Origin: Bacillus sp. Y1
Lineage (GTDB): Bacteria; Bacillota; Bacilli; Bacillales; Cytobacillaceae
Reading direction: 5' to 3'
Length of the DNA: 64,000 bases
Assembly (NCBI RefSeq): GCF_003586445.1
Contig: NZ_CP030028.1
Span: 3,176,501 to 3,240,500, forward strand
Shown: positions 28,003 to 36,370 of the stretch, piece by piece
Numbering within the stretch: position 1 is the stretch's first letter
Layout of the letters: each line of letters opens with the position of its first letter
Program-made: the position numbers and the translations under genes
The notes under the pieces: model-generated
Databases searched by the model: none
Told to the model about the DNA's origin: nothing
The model's input: the letters and a program-made list of their open reading frames with translations, nothing else

Positions 28003-29234
28003 CAGAAACCCCCTCCATACAGATCTGTTAATTGTTGTACCCAACGCAATAATTTCAAATCAGAATGATGATTGGCGATAAAAGATAATCCAATCGGAAT
28101 TCCATTCTCTTTTATTAAAGGAATCGTCACTTGTGGAAACCCTGAGAGTCCCGCTATACATGTTAGCTTCATTGTTTTCGAACGGTATTGTTCCATTTCT
28201 TCAACCATTAAATTTCGCATGGGTGCTTCCCCTGGGGTAGTAGGTATTACTAAAAGACCATTACTATTTAACAAGGCAGACAGTTGATCCTTTATTAGCT
28301 CCCTTTCCTCTTCATATTCACTTAAGTACTCTTTATTCAGCGTACTTGCCCATTGAAACCGTTCAGCAATCCCTGGACCAAATGCAGGTTTCACGCGGTT
28401 TATCCAATCCCCATGTTCATTCCAAATCTCAATGCCTTGGATATTCCTAAATAATTCTGCCCACTTTGAAAGTCCTTCCTTTGCGATGTTCACATTTTGA
28501 GTACTATAGTTTTCTTTTAACACCTCAATATTTTGCAAATAACTACCTTTTGTTTGGTTATCTACATATGACCATGCTTCATTTTCAAAAATCAAAGAGG
28601 AAAACTCCTCCATATCATTCATTTCTTCACTTATAAGAACCTCACCTACCGCAAGCAATAAATTTGGATCTCTTGTCATCCAGCCAACCGTATCAAAGCT
28701 TTTAGCAAGCGGGATCACTCCTTTACTATCAACTAGTCCATGTGTCGGTCTGAAACCAAATATCCCACAATAAGAAGAAGGGACACGAACGGAACCTCCC
28801 GTATCAGTCCCAAGCGCAAAATCCACTAACCCAGATGAAACCGCCACAGCTGAACCGCTTGAAGATCCACCAGGTATACGATCAGCCGATCTTGGATTAA
28901 CCGGTGTCCCATAATGAAAATTTTCGCCGTTCAAACTGTACATTAATTCATCGGTATGGGTCGTACCTCTAAGACAGGCGCCTTGCTCTAACAGTTGATT
29001 AATAACAGGTGCGTTTCGATTGGAAGCTTGATGAGATTGAAACCAATCAGGATTTCCCGCACTACTTCGATAATCCTTAATCTCAAACACATCCTTTACA
29101 CCGAAGGAAAGCTCTTTTAATTGTCCCAACTCTGTTTGTTTGATATTTAGGTGGTCGTTCATAAACGCATTCCATTTGTCATCCACTTCTCTTTCCTCCT
29201 TCAGAATGTACCTTTCCATGTCAGCTTTCATCAC
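28002..29234 (-). CDS. Amidase-signature enzyme, probable oxalurate amidohydrolase (HpxY/AtzE-like)
   Basis: A 410-residue amidase-signature hydrolase. The Ser-cisSer-Lys triad is complete: Lys in SFGVKDVF, the Ser cluster GGSSSGSAVAV and the nucleophile region TDTGGSVRVPSSYCGIFG. The family is broad; the specific call rests on context. It is translationally coupled to an HpxW-like hydrolase, lies in a purine island with PucG (an oxalurate producer), and has a PucR-like box 75 bases upstream. In Klebsiella an amidase-family protein and HpxW act together on oxalurate and oxamate. A small HpxX/GatC-like partner is not seen. The start is GTG at 29234 or the adjacent ATG at 29231. Confidence 0.72.
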   Translation of the reverse strand: MMKADMERYILKEEREVDDKWNAFMNDHLNIKQTELGQLKELSFGVKDVFEIKDYRSSAGNPDWFQSHQASNRNAPVINQLLEQGACLRGTTHTDELMYSLNGENFHYGTPVNPRSADRIPGGSSSGSAVAVSSGLVDFALGTDTGGSVRVPSSYCGIFGFRPTHGLVDSKGVIPLAKSFDTVGWMTRDPNLLLAVGEVLISEEMNDMEEFSSLIFENEAWSYVDNQTKGSYLQNIEVLKENYSTQNVNIAKEGLSKWAELFRNIQGIEIWNEHGDWINRVKPAFGPGIAERFQWASTLNKEYLSEYEEERELIKDQLSALLNSNGLLVIPTTPGEAPMRNLMVEEMEQYRSKTMKLTCIAGLSGFPQVTIPLIKENGIPIGLSFIANHHSDLKLLRWVQQLTDLYGGGF

Positions 29235-29306
29235 ATTTCCTTTTATTATAGTTTGATTATTCTATCAAGTCACTGGCAGTTTAACTAAATATTAATTCAC
29301 TTTTAG

Positions 29307-29319
29307 TCAAAATAACCAA
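29307..29319 (-). promoter_or_regulatory. PucR-box-like site before the amidase operon
   Basis: The minus strand reads TTTGATTGGTTATTTTG around 29307-29323; it matches WWWCNTTGGTTAA except for G at the C position and T at the last base. It shares CAAAATAACCAA exactly with the pucF-pucR intergenic region. It points at the amidase gene 73 bases away. Confidence 0.45.
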
Positions 29320-29344
29320 TCAAATAAGGTAATCTAATTAAACG

Positions 29345-29370
29345 AAAAAAACGGCCCTATGAGGCCGTTT
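29345..29370 (-). terminator. Terminator after the 95-residue gene
   Basis: AACGGCC paired with GGCCGTT around CTATGA, with a T-run of seven on the minus strand. It overlaps the stop codon of the gene at 29369. Confidence 0.85.
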
Positions 29371-29656
29371 ACCATTTCCAATGGTTAATAAGTTTTCCCT
29401 TTTGATGAAAACATTTTTCTTTAGGTATTATGTTAGATACGGTAAGGATAAGTGAAGGTACTTTCTCAACATTAAACACAATGATTCCTTCTTCTTCACT
29501 TTTAATAAGAAAGGACTGGCCATGCGCATAAGATGGGAGAAGATTTCCTAGCTGAATAATCCAATTCACTATTGTTAACTGAACGTCTTTCGGAACTTGG
29601 ATATTGGGAGAGAATCGTAAAATCCAATCCTCTTTATCAATGGAAAATCGGTACAT
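29369..29656 (-). CDS. Uncharacterised 95-residue protein
   Basis: I do not recognise this small soluble protein. It is Trp-, Ile- and Lys-rich, with WILRFSPNIQVPKDVQ near the start and HWKW at the end, and no membrane segment. GGGTGAGGG precedes the ATG and a strong terminator follows the stop, which supports it as a real gene. It lies 58 bases downstream of the HD-GYP gene and may be co-transcribed with it. Confidence 0.6.
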   Translation of the reverse strand: MYRFSIDKEDWILRFSPNIQVPKDVQLTIVNWIIQLGNLLPSYAHGQSFLIKSEEEGIIVFNVEKVPSLILTVSNIIPKEKCFHQKGKLINHWKW

Positions 29657-29714
29657 GCCCTCACCCTTATCATTTCAAATTTTCCTTATAAAAATATATG
29701 CTAGAGCTTACACC

Positions 29715-30668
29715 TTATTCATCGTTTACGACTTTCTCAATATTTAACTCACGATTCATTTTGAGGTCAATGATTTGATCATTTACTTGCACAAGAGTCC
29801 GGAGAGGGTCATACCGATCAACCATTATGATTTTCCCAATACTTCCGTCACTCAGCATAACCGATCGACCGATAATACTGTCCATTAATTTATACAGGAA
29901 TAAAAGCGTAATATTAGCATCTAACTTTCCAAATGCATGATCTTGGAGCTGTCTTAATGCCGTATAATAAGGCAGAGGCTCTTGATAAGCACGTCTAGAT
30001 AACATCGCATGAAACATATCAGCTATCGCGACAATTTTGGAATACAAATCAATTTGATTACCTACTAACCCCTTAGGATATCCCCTTCCGTCCTCCCGTT
30101 CATGATGATGAAGTGCAACGAGAGCCACACGGTCGCTTAACTGATCAATCTTACGAAGGATTTCATATCCATAACTAGAATGAAGCTGCACTTCCTCGTA
30201 TTCTTCCTTTGTAAGCTTTCCTTTTTTATTTAAAATAAAAGGATTAATCCTTGTCTTCCCTATATCATGCAATGTCGCTCCGATTGCTAATTCTCTCAGT
30301 TCAACATCAGAGAGCTTTAACCATTTACCAATCATCAAGGAGATAATTCCTACACCAATGGTATGTGTGTATGTATATTCTTCCGTTTTGTTTAATTCAT
30401 AAAATAAGTGATAAATATGAGGGATTTCTGAAGCTTGAGATATTACAGGAAGGATTTCTTTCTCTAACGTATTTATATTTAATTCTTCACCCAGCATTAA
30501 ATTAGAAAAAATCAATTCCACTTGCTTTGATGCTTGATTAATTTTTGCGGTAATGTTTTTTATTGCCTCTTTATTTGAGTAGCCATATCGTATTTGGTCC
30601 TTGTCCTCATTTCCTAATTTTTCAAGAATATCATCAATCTCTTGAACAGTTAAATGCTCTTTCTCCAT
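29715..30668 (-). CDS. HD-GYP domain protein, probable c-di-GMP phosphodiesterase
   Basis: A 317-residue cytosolic protein. An N-terminal helical region (1-105) precedes an HD-GYP domain with ATLHDIGKTRI and the family-defining HHHEREDGRGYPKGL. A C-terminal segment of about 60 residues, SDGSIGKIIMVDRYDP, looks like a small beta domain. HD-GYP enzymes hydrolyse cyclic di-GMP. No receiver or membrane sensor domain is attached. AGAGGGA precedes the ATG. Confidence 0.85.
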   Translation of the reverse strand: MEKEHLTVQEIDDILEKLGNEDKDQIRYGYSNKEAIKNITAKINQASKQVELIFSNLMLGEELNINTLEKEILPVISQASEIPHIYHLFYELNKTEEYTYTHTIGVGIISLMIGKWLKLSDVELRELAIGATLHDIGKTRINPFILNKKGKLTKEEYEEVQLHSSYGYEILRKIDQLSDRVALVALHHHEREDGRGYPKGLVGNQIDLYSKIVAIADMFHAMLSRRAYQEPLPYYTALRQLQDHAFGKLDANITLLFLYKLMDSIIGRSVMLSDGSIGKIIMVDRYDPLRTLVQVNDQIIDLKMNRELNIEKVVNDE

Positions 30669-30815
30669 TGCTATCCCTCTTCTTCTATTAAGGATATGAA
30701 TCTATTTAAATCATATCAAATTCCTTTTTAGTAGAATAGGTATTTTTTCCATTTCAAAGGTGATTTTCATAGGTGGAAAGTCTTTCAAAATGAGTGAAAT
30801 TCTAGCGATAATTTA

Positions 30816-30845
30816 TTGACTATTCACATATATTTCGTGTATATT
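30816..30845 (+). promoter_or_regulatory. Promoter and long leader of cspD
   Basis: TTGACT (30816-30821) and TATATT (30840-30845) are spaced by 18 bases. The implied start near 30852 gives a leader of about 117 bases, as is usual for cold-shock genes whose leader controls translation. The rest of 30669-30815 holds no gene. Confidence 0.55.
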
Positions 30846-30968
30846 AGAAGCATCATTAATCAGAATATATTTCCTTACTTGTTACATTTAGTTAAATATG
30901 TTCGGCTTGATGGTAATATATACTTGGGGACCTTATGTGTCTTGAAAGGCTTAGGAGGAAAAGTTTAT

Positions 30969-31169
30969 ATGCAAAATGGTAAAGTAAAATGGTTTAACAA
31001 TGAAAAAGGCTTTGGATTCATCGAAGTTGAAGGTGGAGACGACGTATTCGTACATTTCTCGGCAATCCAAGGTGAAGGCTTTAAGTCATTAGAAGAAGGT
31101 CAAGAAGTTTCTTTTGAAATCGTTGAAGGAAACCGTGGACCACAAGCTTCTAACGTAGTTAAGCTATAA
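30969..31169 (+). CDS. cspD: Cold shock protein CspD
   Basis: A 66-residue single OB-fold RNA/DNA chaperone. Both RNP motifs are present: KGFGFIEV and VFVHFSAI. Length and sequence fit the Bacillus CspB/C/D family, and the neighbours ypeQ-ypeP match cspD of B. subtilis. The start is the ATG at 30969, 7 bases after AGGAGGAAA; an upstream in-frame ATG would add an unlikely 51-residue leader. Confidence 0.95.
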   Translation: MQNGKVKWFNNEKGFGFIEVEGGDDVFVHFSAIQGEGFKSLEEGQEVSFEIVEGNRGPQASNVVKL

Positions 31170-31187
31170 TCCAATATACTACTAGTA

Positions 31188-31216
31188 GGCTGGCTTTTTG
31201 CCAGCCTTTATTTATT
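31188..31216 (+). terminator. Terminator after cspD
   Basis: AGGCTGGC paired with GCCAGCCT around TTTTT, then TTATTT. It may also serve the converging ypeQ gene. Confidence 0.8.
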
Positions 31217-31218
31217 AA

Positions 31219-31398
31219 TCAAGTCAGTCTTTTTCCCATCTCTTTTATTTTCTCCCCAACTGTACAATCAGTAATACAAAATCGATGTGCGTATCTTCTC
31301 CCCTTTTCATCTTTGTGATGCTTATGTAGGAAACATTCCTTACAATAACGTCCCATTAATTCTTCTACTTCTCGTAATATTTGTTGCCTACTCAGCAT
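31219..31398 (-). CDS. ypeQ: Small zinc-finger-like protein YpeQ
   Basis: A 59-residue basic protein with four spaced cysteines, CKECFLHKHH and FCITDCTVG, plus histidines, consistent with a structural zinc site. It corresponds to YpeQ by size and by position next to cspD and ypeP. I use the ATG at 31398, which has AAAGGTGGGG upstream, over a GTG at 31407. The role is unknown. Confidence 0.75.
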   Translation of the reverse strand: MLSRQQILREVEELMGRYCKECFLHKHHKDEKGRRYAHRFCITDCTVGEKIKEMGKRLT

Positions 31399-31413
31399 AA
31401 TCCCCACCTTTTA

Positions 31414-32073
31414 TTAAATCACCTGCATTTTACTATGAATAGACTTACCTTCTAAAGCTTGAGTCGCCAACTTATCACTTTCTTTATTATCTTTTCTAGA
31501 GATCGCTTCATAACGAGGAAGTAAGCCTAGTTTTTTTATTTTTTCTTCTATCCGATCAAGCCAGCGATTTAAATTTTCCTCGTAACACGGCCATTCTCCT
31601 TCTAATTGTTTCAGAACCACCTGTGAATCTCCTTTAATATCACAAGGAAGCTTAGTTACCCCAAGCTCTTCTAGTAGATCAAGAGCAAAGTACAAAGCTG
31701 CATATTCCGCTTCATTGTTTGTCTCCATCTCATCAATTACTTCATTTGCACGAAGACGGAATTTCTTTTTTCCTTGTTTATAATAAATAACCGCACCAAT
31801 ACCTGCCCGATTGCTGTTTATGTCATGTCCACCGTCAAAATAGACAATAACATCATGGGGTTCCTCCTCAATTTCTTCCGATAACTTTTTCATTTCCTTA
31901 AGGGTCCACGTTGAGCCCATCTCATCATGAAATTCTAAATCAAGTACTTTTCCAGTTTTCTCAAGCTCGTCACCAGCGGTTATCGCATCCTCAGCTGACA
32001 AGAAATCATTAGAAGTTAAAGCTACTGGATCAATATTTTTTATTTTATATTTATACTCTAATTTATATTTCAT
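31414..32073 (-). CDS. ypeP: RNase H-fold protein YpeP
   Basis: About 219 residues. The first 75 or so form a small N-terminal domain; residues about 85-215 are an RNase HI fold with the four catalytic acids in VYFDGG, NNEAEYAAL, KGDSQVVL and ESDKLATQ. It could hydrolyse RNA in RNA-DNA hybrids, but activity of YpeP is not known to me. The ATG at 32073 is preferred over one at 32097 because GAGAGGATG lies upstream. It is divergent from a second RNase H-like gene. Confidence 0.8.
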   Translation of the reverse strand: MKYKLEYKYKIKNIDPVALTSNDFLSAEDAITAGDELEKTGKVLDLEFHDEMGSTWTLKEMKKLSEEIEEEPHDVIVYFDGGHDINSNRAGIGAVIYYKQGKKKFRLRANEVIDEMETNNEAEYAALYFALDLLEELGVTKLPCDIKGDSQVVLKQLEGEWPCYEENLNRWLDRIEEKIKKLGLLPRYEAISRKDNKESDKLATQALEGKSIHSKMQVI

Positions 32074-32260
32074 TCTTTTCATCCTCTCTTTATGCATAGC
32101 TGCTTTTTACGATGTTTTTATCTTTTCCTTTTTAAAGAAAAAGTTACAAAAGATTGGTATTTTGGTTTTAGTGCTTTTTTCTGACAATTCATACGCTTAA
32201 TCAAAAAATATGTTAAACTAGCTTATACTATGTAAAAATGACGTTTATTGGAGGAAATCA

Positions 32261-32674
32261 ATGATTGAAGTATACATTGATGGCGCTAGTGCTGGCAATC
32301 CAGGGCCTAGTGGAGCTGGTATTTTTATTAAAGCGAATGGCAAAGTTGAACGCTATTCTATCCCATTAGGTGTAATGAGCAACCATGAAGCTGAATATTA
32401 TGCTTTTATTGAAGCATTAAAAATATGTAAAAAAAATGGATATCAAGTAGTCTCCTTTCGGACGGACTCAGAACTGGTAAGTCGAGCAGTTGAAAAGGAA
32501 TTTGTAAAAAATAAGCAATTTGCTCCTTTACTTGAAGAAGCATTAACTCTTTCTAAAGATTTTGATTTATTTTTTATGAAATGGATTCCCAGTTCAGAAA
32601 ATAAATCAGCAGATGAACTCGCCCGAGCAGCTATTCGAAAAAAAGAAACCATCAAGGAGAACGAGGACATATGA
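32261..32674 (+). CDS. ypdQ: RNase HI-like protein YpdQ
   Basis: A 137-residue RNase HI-fold protein. The catalytic carboxylates are in [29 protein letters not shown] and [11 protein letters not shown], so all four are present. It lacks the basic protrusion of E. coli RNase HI, as B. subtilis YpdQ does; that protein has little measurable RNase H activity, so function is open. TTGGAGG precedes the ATG. The stop overlaps the next gene by 4 bases. Confidence 0.85.
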   Translation: MIEVYIDGASAGNPGPSGAGIFIKANGKVERYSIPLGVMSNHEAEYYAFIEALKICKKNGYQVVSFRTDSELVSRAVEKEFVKNKQFAPLLEEALTLSKDFDLFFMKWIPSSENKSADELARAAIRKKETIKENEDI

Positions 32675-33591
32675 AAAAGTCATTATTTGCAGACATTAGT
32701 TTACTTATGGTTGCCCTTGTGTGGGGTTCAACTTTTGTGCTCGTTCAAAATGCGATTGCATCCTTACCACCAAACGCGTTTAATGCCATTCGTTTTTTTA
32801 TCGCTGCTCTTATTCTTGGCGGATGGCTAGTGATATTTGAACGCAAACAACTACTACAACTCAATCGATTCATCCTTACATCTGGTATATTACTCGGAGG
32901 CTGGCTATTTGCGGGATACGCTTTTCAAACAGTTGGATTGCTTTATACGTCATCCTCTAAGGCTGGATTCATCACCGGACTAAGCGTTGTACTCGTTCCG
33001 CTCTTTTCTCTATTTTTACTGAAACAAAAGCCAACAAGAAACGCTTTAATCGGAGTAGGAATTGCAACGATTGGATTATATCTACTAACTTTAACAGATA
33101 TAACATCATTAAATCGAGGTGATGCATTTGTCCTCGCATGTGCCGTTGGTTTTGCCATGCATATAATCTTCACGGGTAGGTACAGTGAAAAATTCCCCAC
33201 TTTGTTGCTGACTGTTATTCAAATTTTCACAGTGTCTATTTTGTCAGGTTTGTTAGCTTTATTTACTGAAGATTATTCTTTAGCCTTTCGTCTAGATATT
33301 CTAGGACAACAAGATGTACTAGTTGCTTTACTTATTACTTCTGTATTCGCAACAGCTATAGCCTTTTTTGCTCAAACAAGCTTTCAAAAATATACGACTC
33401 CAACAAGAGTTGCCTTAATTTTTGCCATGGAGCCTGTGTTCGCTGCCATTACTGCTTATGTTTGGGCCGATGAAAGACTAACATCCAATGCGTTACTAGG
33501 CTGTATATGTATCTTTGCAGGAATGATCTTTGCCGAACTGCCAGTGAAAAAAAAGCCTTCCACATATACCGAAAATAAACAAGCGATATAA
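32671..33591 (+). CDS. EamA/DMT family membrane transporter
   Basis: A 306-residue protein with ten hydrophobic segments in two EamA repeats; the N-terminal repeat has [12 protein letters not shown] and the C-terminal repeat [16 protein letters not shown]. The family exports metabolites or amino acids; the substrate is unknown. It is translationally coupled to the RNase HI-like gene (ATGA overlap), a pairing that does not suggest an obvious joint function. Confidence 0.85.
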   Translation: MKKSLFADISLLMVALVWGSTFVLVQNAIASLPPNAFNAIRFFIAALILGGWLVIFERKQLLQLNRFILTSGILLGGWLFAGYAFQTVGLLYTSSSKAGFITGLSVVLVPLFSLFLLKQKPTRNALIGVGIATIGLYLLTLTDITSLNRGDAFVLACAVGFAMHIIFTGRYSEKFPTLLLTVIQIFTVSILSGLLALFTEDYSLAFRLDILGQQDVLVALLITSVFATAIAFFAQTSFQKYTTPTRVALIFAMEPVFAAITAYVWADERLTSNALLGCICIFAGMIFAELPVKKKPSTYTENKQAI

Positions 33592-33623
33592 AAAAAGCGT
33601 GTGAACCTCACACGCTTTTTTTA
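33590..33623. terminator. Bidirectional terminator
   Basis: AAAAAAAGCGTGTG paired with CACACGCTTTTTTT around AACCT, between converging genes. Confidence 0.9.
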
Positions 33624-33887
33624 TATTGTCAGCAGCTCGGCTTCTCTTATAAATTGATAAGCCTCTTTTTTCGTTTTAATTTGATTTGCCATAAGCCATT
33701 CAAGTAGAGACACATAAAAGCTACCATCAAAGCTTTTTTGAGCCTTTAGTGTGACTTCAATCGCCACATTTGCTAGTTCATCAGAAGCACCGGTATAATT
33801 TTTTCCAAAATAAATAAAGCCAATCGCATCATCCTTTAGAAGGAATCCTTTGTCTAATAAATGACTTACGTACTCTTCCGTACTCAA
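33621..33887 (-). CDS. Uncharacterised 88-residue protein
   Basis: I do not recognise a characterised family. It is a soluble, acidic, mostly helical protein (SLLEWLMANQIKTKKEAYQFIREAEL near the end). The start is probably TTG, with GGAG upstream. A terminator follows at once. It lies 65 bases downstream of the yuiD-like gene on the same strand. Confidence 0.6.
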   Translation of the reverse strand: MSTEEYVSHLLDKGFLLKDDAIGFIYFGKNYTGASDELANVAIEVTLKAQKSFDGSFYVSLLEWLMANQIKTKKEAYQFIREAELLTI

Positions 33888-33952
33888 GGTTCTCTACACT
33901 CCCTATGATTGCTTCACATCTTCTTGATTTTATCTCATCAATCGACATTTTT

Positions 33953-34414
33953 CTATCTTTTTCTATCCATTAAATAGCCTAAAGTCCCGGTTAGTACCCC
34001 AAGAAGCGCTCCACCCACTACTTCTTCTGGCTTATGACCAAGCATTTCCTTCAATTTATCTGGGGCCTTTTCTTCAAAATGCACGGGTTTTTCATGATTC
34101 ACTTTATCAAGTAAATCATCCAAGTCATTCACTTTTAAAGTTAGCTCACCCGTTTGCCTTCTTATTCCCTGTGCATCATACATAACAATTAATCCATAAA
34201 CAAGAGACAGAGCAAAATCAATGGTCGGTAAACCACGCTTTAAGGCAATATATGTTGTTAAGGAAGCGACACCTGCGGAATGGGAGCTAGGCATCCCACC
34301 TGTTTGAAAAAACAAATCCGGTCTGAACTCCTTCTTCTTCCAATAATGAATGGGAATTTTCAATCCCTGTGCTAAAGCTATACTTGAAATCGCTATATAG
34401 ACACCTTTATTCAC
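33953..34414 (-). CDS. Divergent PAP2 family membrane protein (YuiD-like)
   Basis: A 153-residue membrane protein of the divergent PAP2/DUF212 family. It has the phosphatase-like motifs GGMPSSHSAGVASL and MYDAQGIRRQTG. Hydrophobic helices lie at both ends. The substrate is not known; lipid phosphates are possible by fold. The start is GTG after AAGGAGGTGAG. Confidence 0.82.
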   Translation of the reverse strand: MNKGVYIAISSIALAQGLKIPIHYWKKKEFRPDLFFQTGGMPSSHSAGVASLTTYIALKRGLPTIDFALSLVYGLIVMYDAQGIRRQTGELTLKVNDLDDLLDKVNHEKPVHFEEKAPDKLKEMLGHKPEEVVGGALLGVLTGTLGYLMDRKR

Positions 34415-34458
34415 ATTCTCTCACCTCCTTTTTATTGTGAAGAAAGGAGAGTGAGATT

Positions 34459-34506
34459 ATGCAATTAGGTAATAATATTATCGTTAAGGCAGTAACAACC
34501 TTATAA
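34459..34506 (+). CDS. Possible 15-residue leader peptide before sspL
   Basis: ATG-initiated frame MQLGNNIIVKAVTTL with a strong AAAGGAG 9 bases upstream, ending 15 bases before the sspL start and just before its ribosome site. It has no known relative that I can name. It could be a translated leader or chance. Confidence 0.3.
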   Translation: MQLGNNIIVKAVTTL

Positions 34507-34521
34507 TAGGAGGAATGAAAA

Positions 34522-34665
34522 ATGGGAGGAAAAAACTCACATACAAACCGTGGTACAAAAGCTCCTGGTGTGAATCCTCAAGGATATGGACAGGATGCTG
34601 AATTTACACCGAATCCGAAAAGTAAATTAGAAAATAGAGCTAAGAAAAGCAATACTAAGATTTAA
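34522..34665 (+). CDS. sspL: Small acid-soluble spore protein L (SspL)
   Basis: A 47-residue minor spore protein made in the forespore. The C-terminal PKSKLENRAKKSNTKI closely follows the B. subtilis SspL pattern (PKTxLExRAKKSNTK), and the mid-part GVNPQG also matches. AGGAGG lies upstream of the ATG. Its location beside ypcP is the same as in B. subtilis. Confidence 0.85.
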   Translation: MGGKNSHTNRGTKAPGVNPQGYGQDAEFTPNPKSKLENRAKKSNTKI

Positions 34666-34672
34666 TTAGAAA

Positions 34673-34701
34673 AAAGCTGCCCTATTAACACGGGCAGCTT
34701 T
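34673..34701. terminator. Bidirectional terminator between sspL and ypcP
   Basis: AAAGCTGCCC paired with GGGCAGCTTT around TATTAACAC-like loop. Confidence 0.8.
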
Positions 34702-34704
34702 CGA

Positions 34705-35601
34705 TTACGCTAATATTTGCTGGTCTGGTAATAAACGATCCAGCCCTCTAAACTCAACCTCTTTAAACTTTGTTAGAACCTTCTCCTGGTTGAATTGGAA
34801 TACTGATTCCTCGTGTGAGAAGGAAATCGGAACATCACATTTGATTTCAGCAAGCTTTCTGCTTAAATAAAGCATGTCCAAATCCTGCTCTATTTTCGTT
34901 TTTTGCGCTTTAGTAAGCAATTGTAAATTCGAAACAATCCCTTCAACATGCTCAAATTGTTGAACTAACTTAAGGGCTGTTTTTTCACCAATTCCTTTTA
35001 CACCTGGATAATTATCACTAGGATCTCCCATCAACGCTTTTACATCAATCATTTGCTTCGGGAGAATTCCCTTCTCTGTATAGAAGGAGTCAGGGGTATG
35101 AACGGCATAATTCCCAAAGCCTTTTTGCAGCAATATGACCTTAATTCGCTCATCTAACAATTGGAGAATATCACGATCTCCTGTTAATATGCTAACCTCA
35201 AAGTCGTTCATCGAAGACTTGGCAATTGTTCCGATACAATCGTCTGCCTCATACCCTTCTAACCCGATATTAGGAATGTCAAATGCACTAACTACTTCCT
35301 TGACTAAATCAAACTGCGGGATCAATTCAACGGGAGCATCTGAGCGATTTGCTTTATAATCAGAAAACATTTCATTTCGAAATGTTTTGCTTCCCATATC
35401 CCAGCAAACAACTACATGGCTTGGGTTAAAGGTTGATATCGCCGTTAAAAAATGTTTCACAAAACCATGAACACCATTTGTTGGTATTCCTTTAGAATTT
35501 ATCATAAATTGACCCGATACACTTGTTGCAAAAAACGCACGAAATAATAGTGCCATTCCATCAACAAGTAAAAGGGAACGATCTGTAGATTGGTTTGTCA
35601 T
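34705..35601 (-). CDS. ypcP: 5'-3' exonuclease (Pol I N-domain-like) YpcP
   Basis: A 298-residue stand-alone flap/5' nuclease like the N-terminal domain of DNA polymerase I. Acidic metal sites lie in LLLVDGMALLFRAFF, VVCWDMGSKTFR, EGYEADDCIGT, ILTGDRDILQL and LMGDPSDNYPGVKGIGEKTA (with the helix-hairpin-helix). It probably processes Okazaki RNA primers and repair flaps. GGAGG lies upstream. Confidence 0.92.
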   Translation of the reverse strand: MTNQSTDRSLLLVDGMALLFRAFFATSVSGQFMINSKGIPTNGVHGFVKHFLTAISTFNPSHVVVCWDMGSKTFRNEMFSDYKANRSDAPVELIPQFDLVKEVVSAFDIPNIGLEGYEADDCIGTIAKSSMNDFEVSILTGDRDILQLLDERIKVILLQKGFGNYAVHTPDSFYTEKGILPKQMIDVKALMGDPSDNYPGVKGIGEKTALKLVQQFEHVEGIVSNLQLLTKAQKTKIEQDLDMLYLSRKLAEIKCDVPISFSHEESVFQFNQEKVLTKFKEVEFRGLDRLLPDQQILA

Positions 35602-35674
35602 TCATGGTCCTCCTCTTAGAGCATAATCCCCATTATATCATGAAAATTAATTATCAAAGATGGTATTGTTTTCT

Positions 35675-36274
35675 TTATTGTGTTCTCTTAACTTCAATTC
35701 CTTTTTTCTCTAACTCATAGTACATAGCAATTTTTGCTTTCCTTACATTTTCATTTAACAAAAAAGTATAACTTTTATCGTTTGCAAAAGTAAGGGTAAG
35801 TGTCCCGCTACTCATTATTCCGTTTTTGACGATTGCTTGTTCTTCTGCGTAAGTAATGTCAGCCCATGTATATTTCTCATCTTCAAAGCTTAAAAAGCGA
35901 TTTATGACAATACCTGATTGATTCGCATAATGATATTGGTTGAGACTTAATACAAAGATTAGCACACTTAGTAAATACCCTACCGTTATAAAACCCTTCA
36001 TTCCTTTAGTCATCTTATCTTTATAGATAACAATAGCTGTTCCTATTAACATCGCAGCTACAAGAAGGATTCCACCAATAAAGGCATAATAAGCATTTTT
36101 AGGAGGCTCAAAAAACCACTCTCCACTTGGCTTATAAAGCAAAAATTGGATTGGAGCAAGAAAAAACAAGGCAATAAAGATAGATCCAAGAATTAAAATA
36201 ATGGCTATCGGAACTAACATTTGAGTGTAGTCTGTTTTTTTCTTTTTTGTAACAGTATATCCACTAGAAATCAT
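35675..36274 (-). CDS. Uncharacterised membrane protein with C-terminal PH-like part
   Basis: A 199-residue protein with a basic N-terminus (VTKKKKTDY), three strongly hydrophobic helices (about 20-45, 65-85, 95-112) and a C-terminal soluble region with short strands (YTWADITYAEEQ, GTLTLTFANDKSYTF). The tail resembles bacterial PH-like membrane domains, but I cannot assign a family. GGGGGT precedes the ATG. Confidence 0.6.
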   Translation of the reverse strand: MISSGYTVTKKKKTDYTQMLVPIAIILILGSIFIALFFLAPIQFLLYKPSGEWFFEPPKNAYYAFIGGILLVAAMLIGTAIVIYKDKMTKGMKGFITVGYLLSVLIFVLSLNQYHYANQSGIVINRFLSFEDEKYTWADITYAEEQAIVKNGIMSSGTLTLTFANDKSYTFLLNENVRKAKIAMYYELEKKGIEVKRTQ

Positions 36275-36334
36275 ATGTACCCCCGAGTAATTAGAATTTT
36301 TTTACAATTTTAATTATAACGATAAGAAAATAAA

Positions 36335-36360
36335 AAATAAATCCCTTTTCAAAGGGATTT
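36335..36360 (-). terminator. Terminator after dynA
   Basis: AAATCCC paired with GGGATTT followed by ATTTTTTATTTTC on the minus strand. Confidence 0.75.
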
Positions 36361-36370
36361 ATGACAGTAG

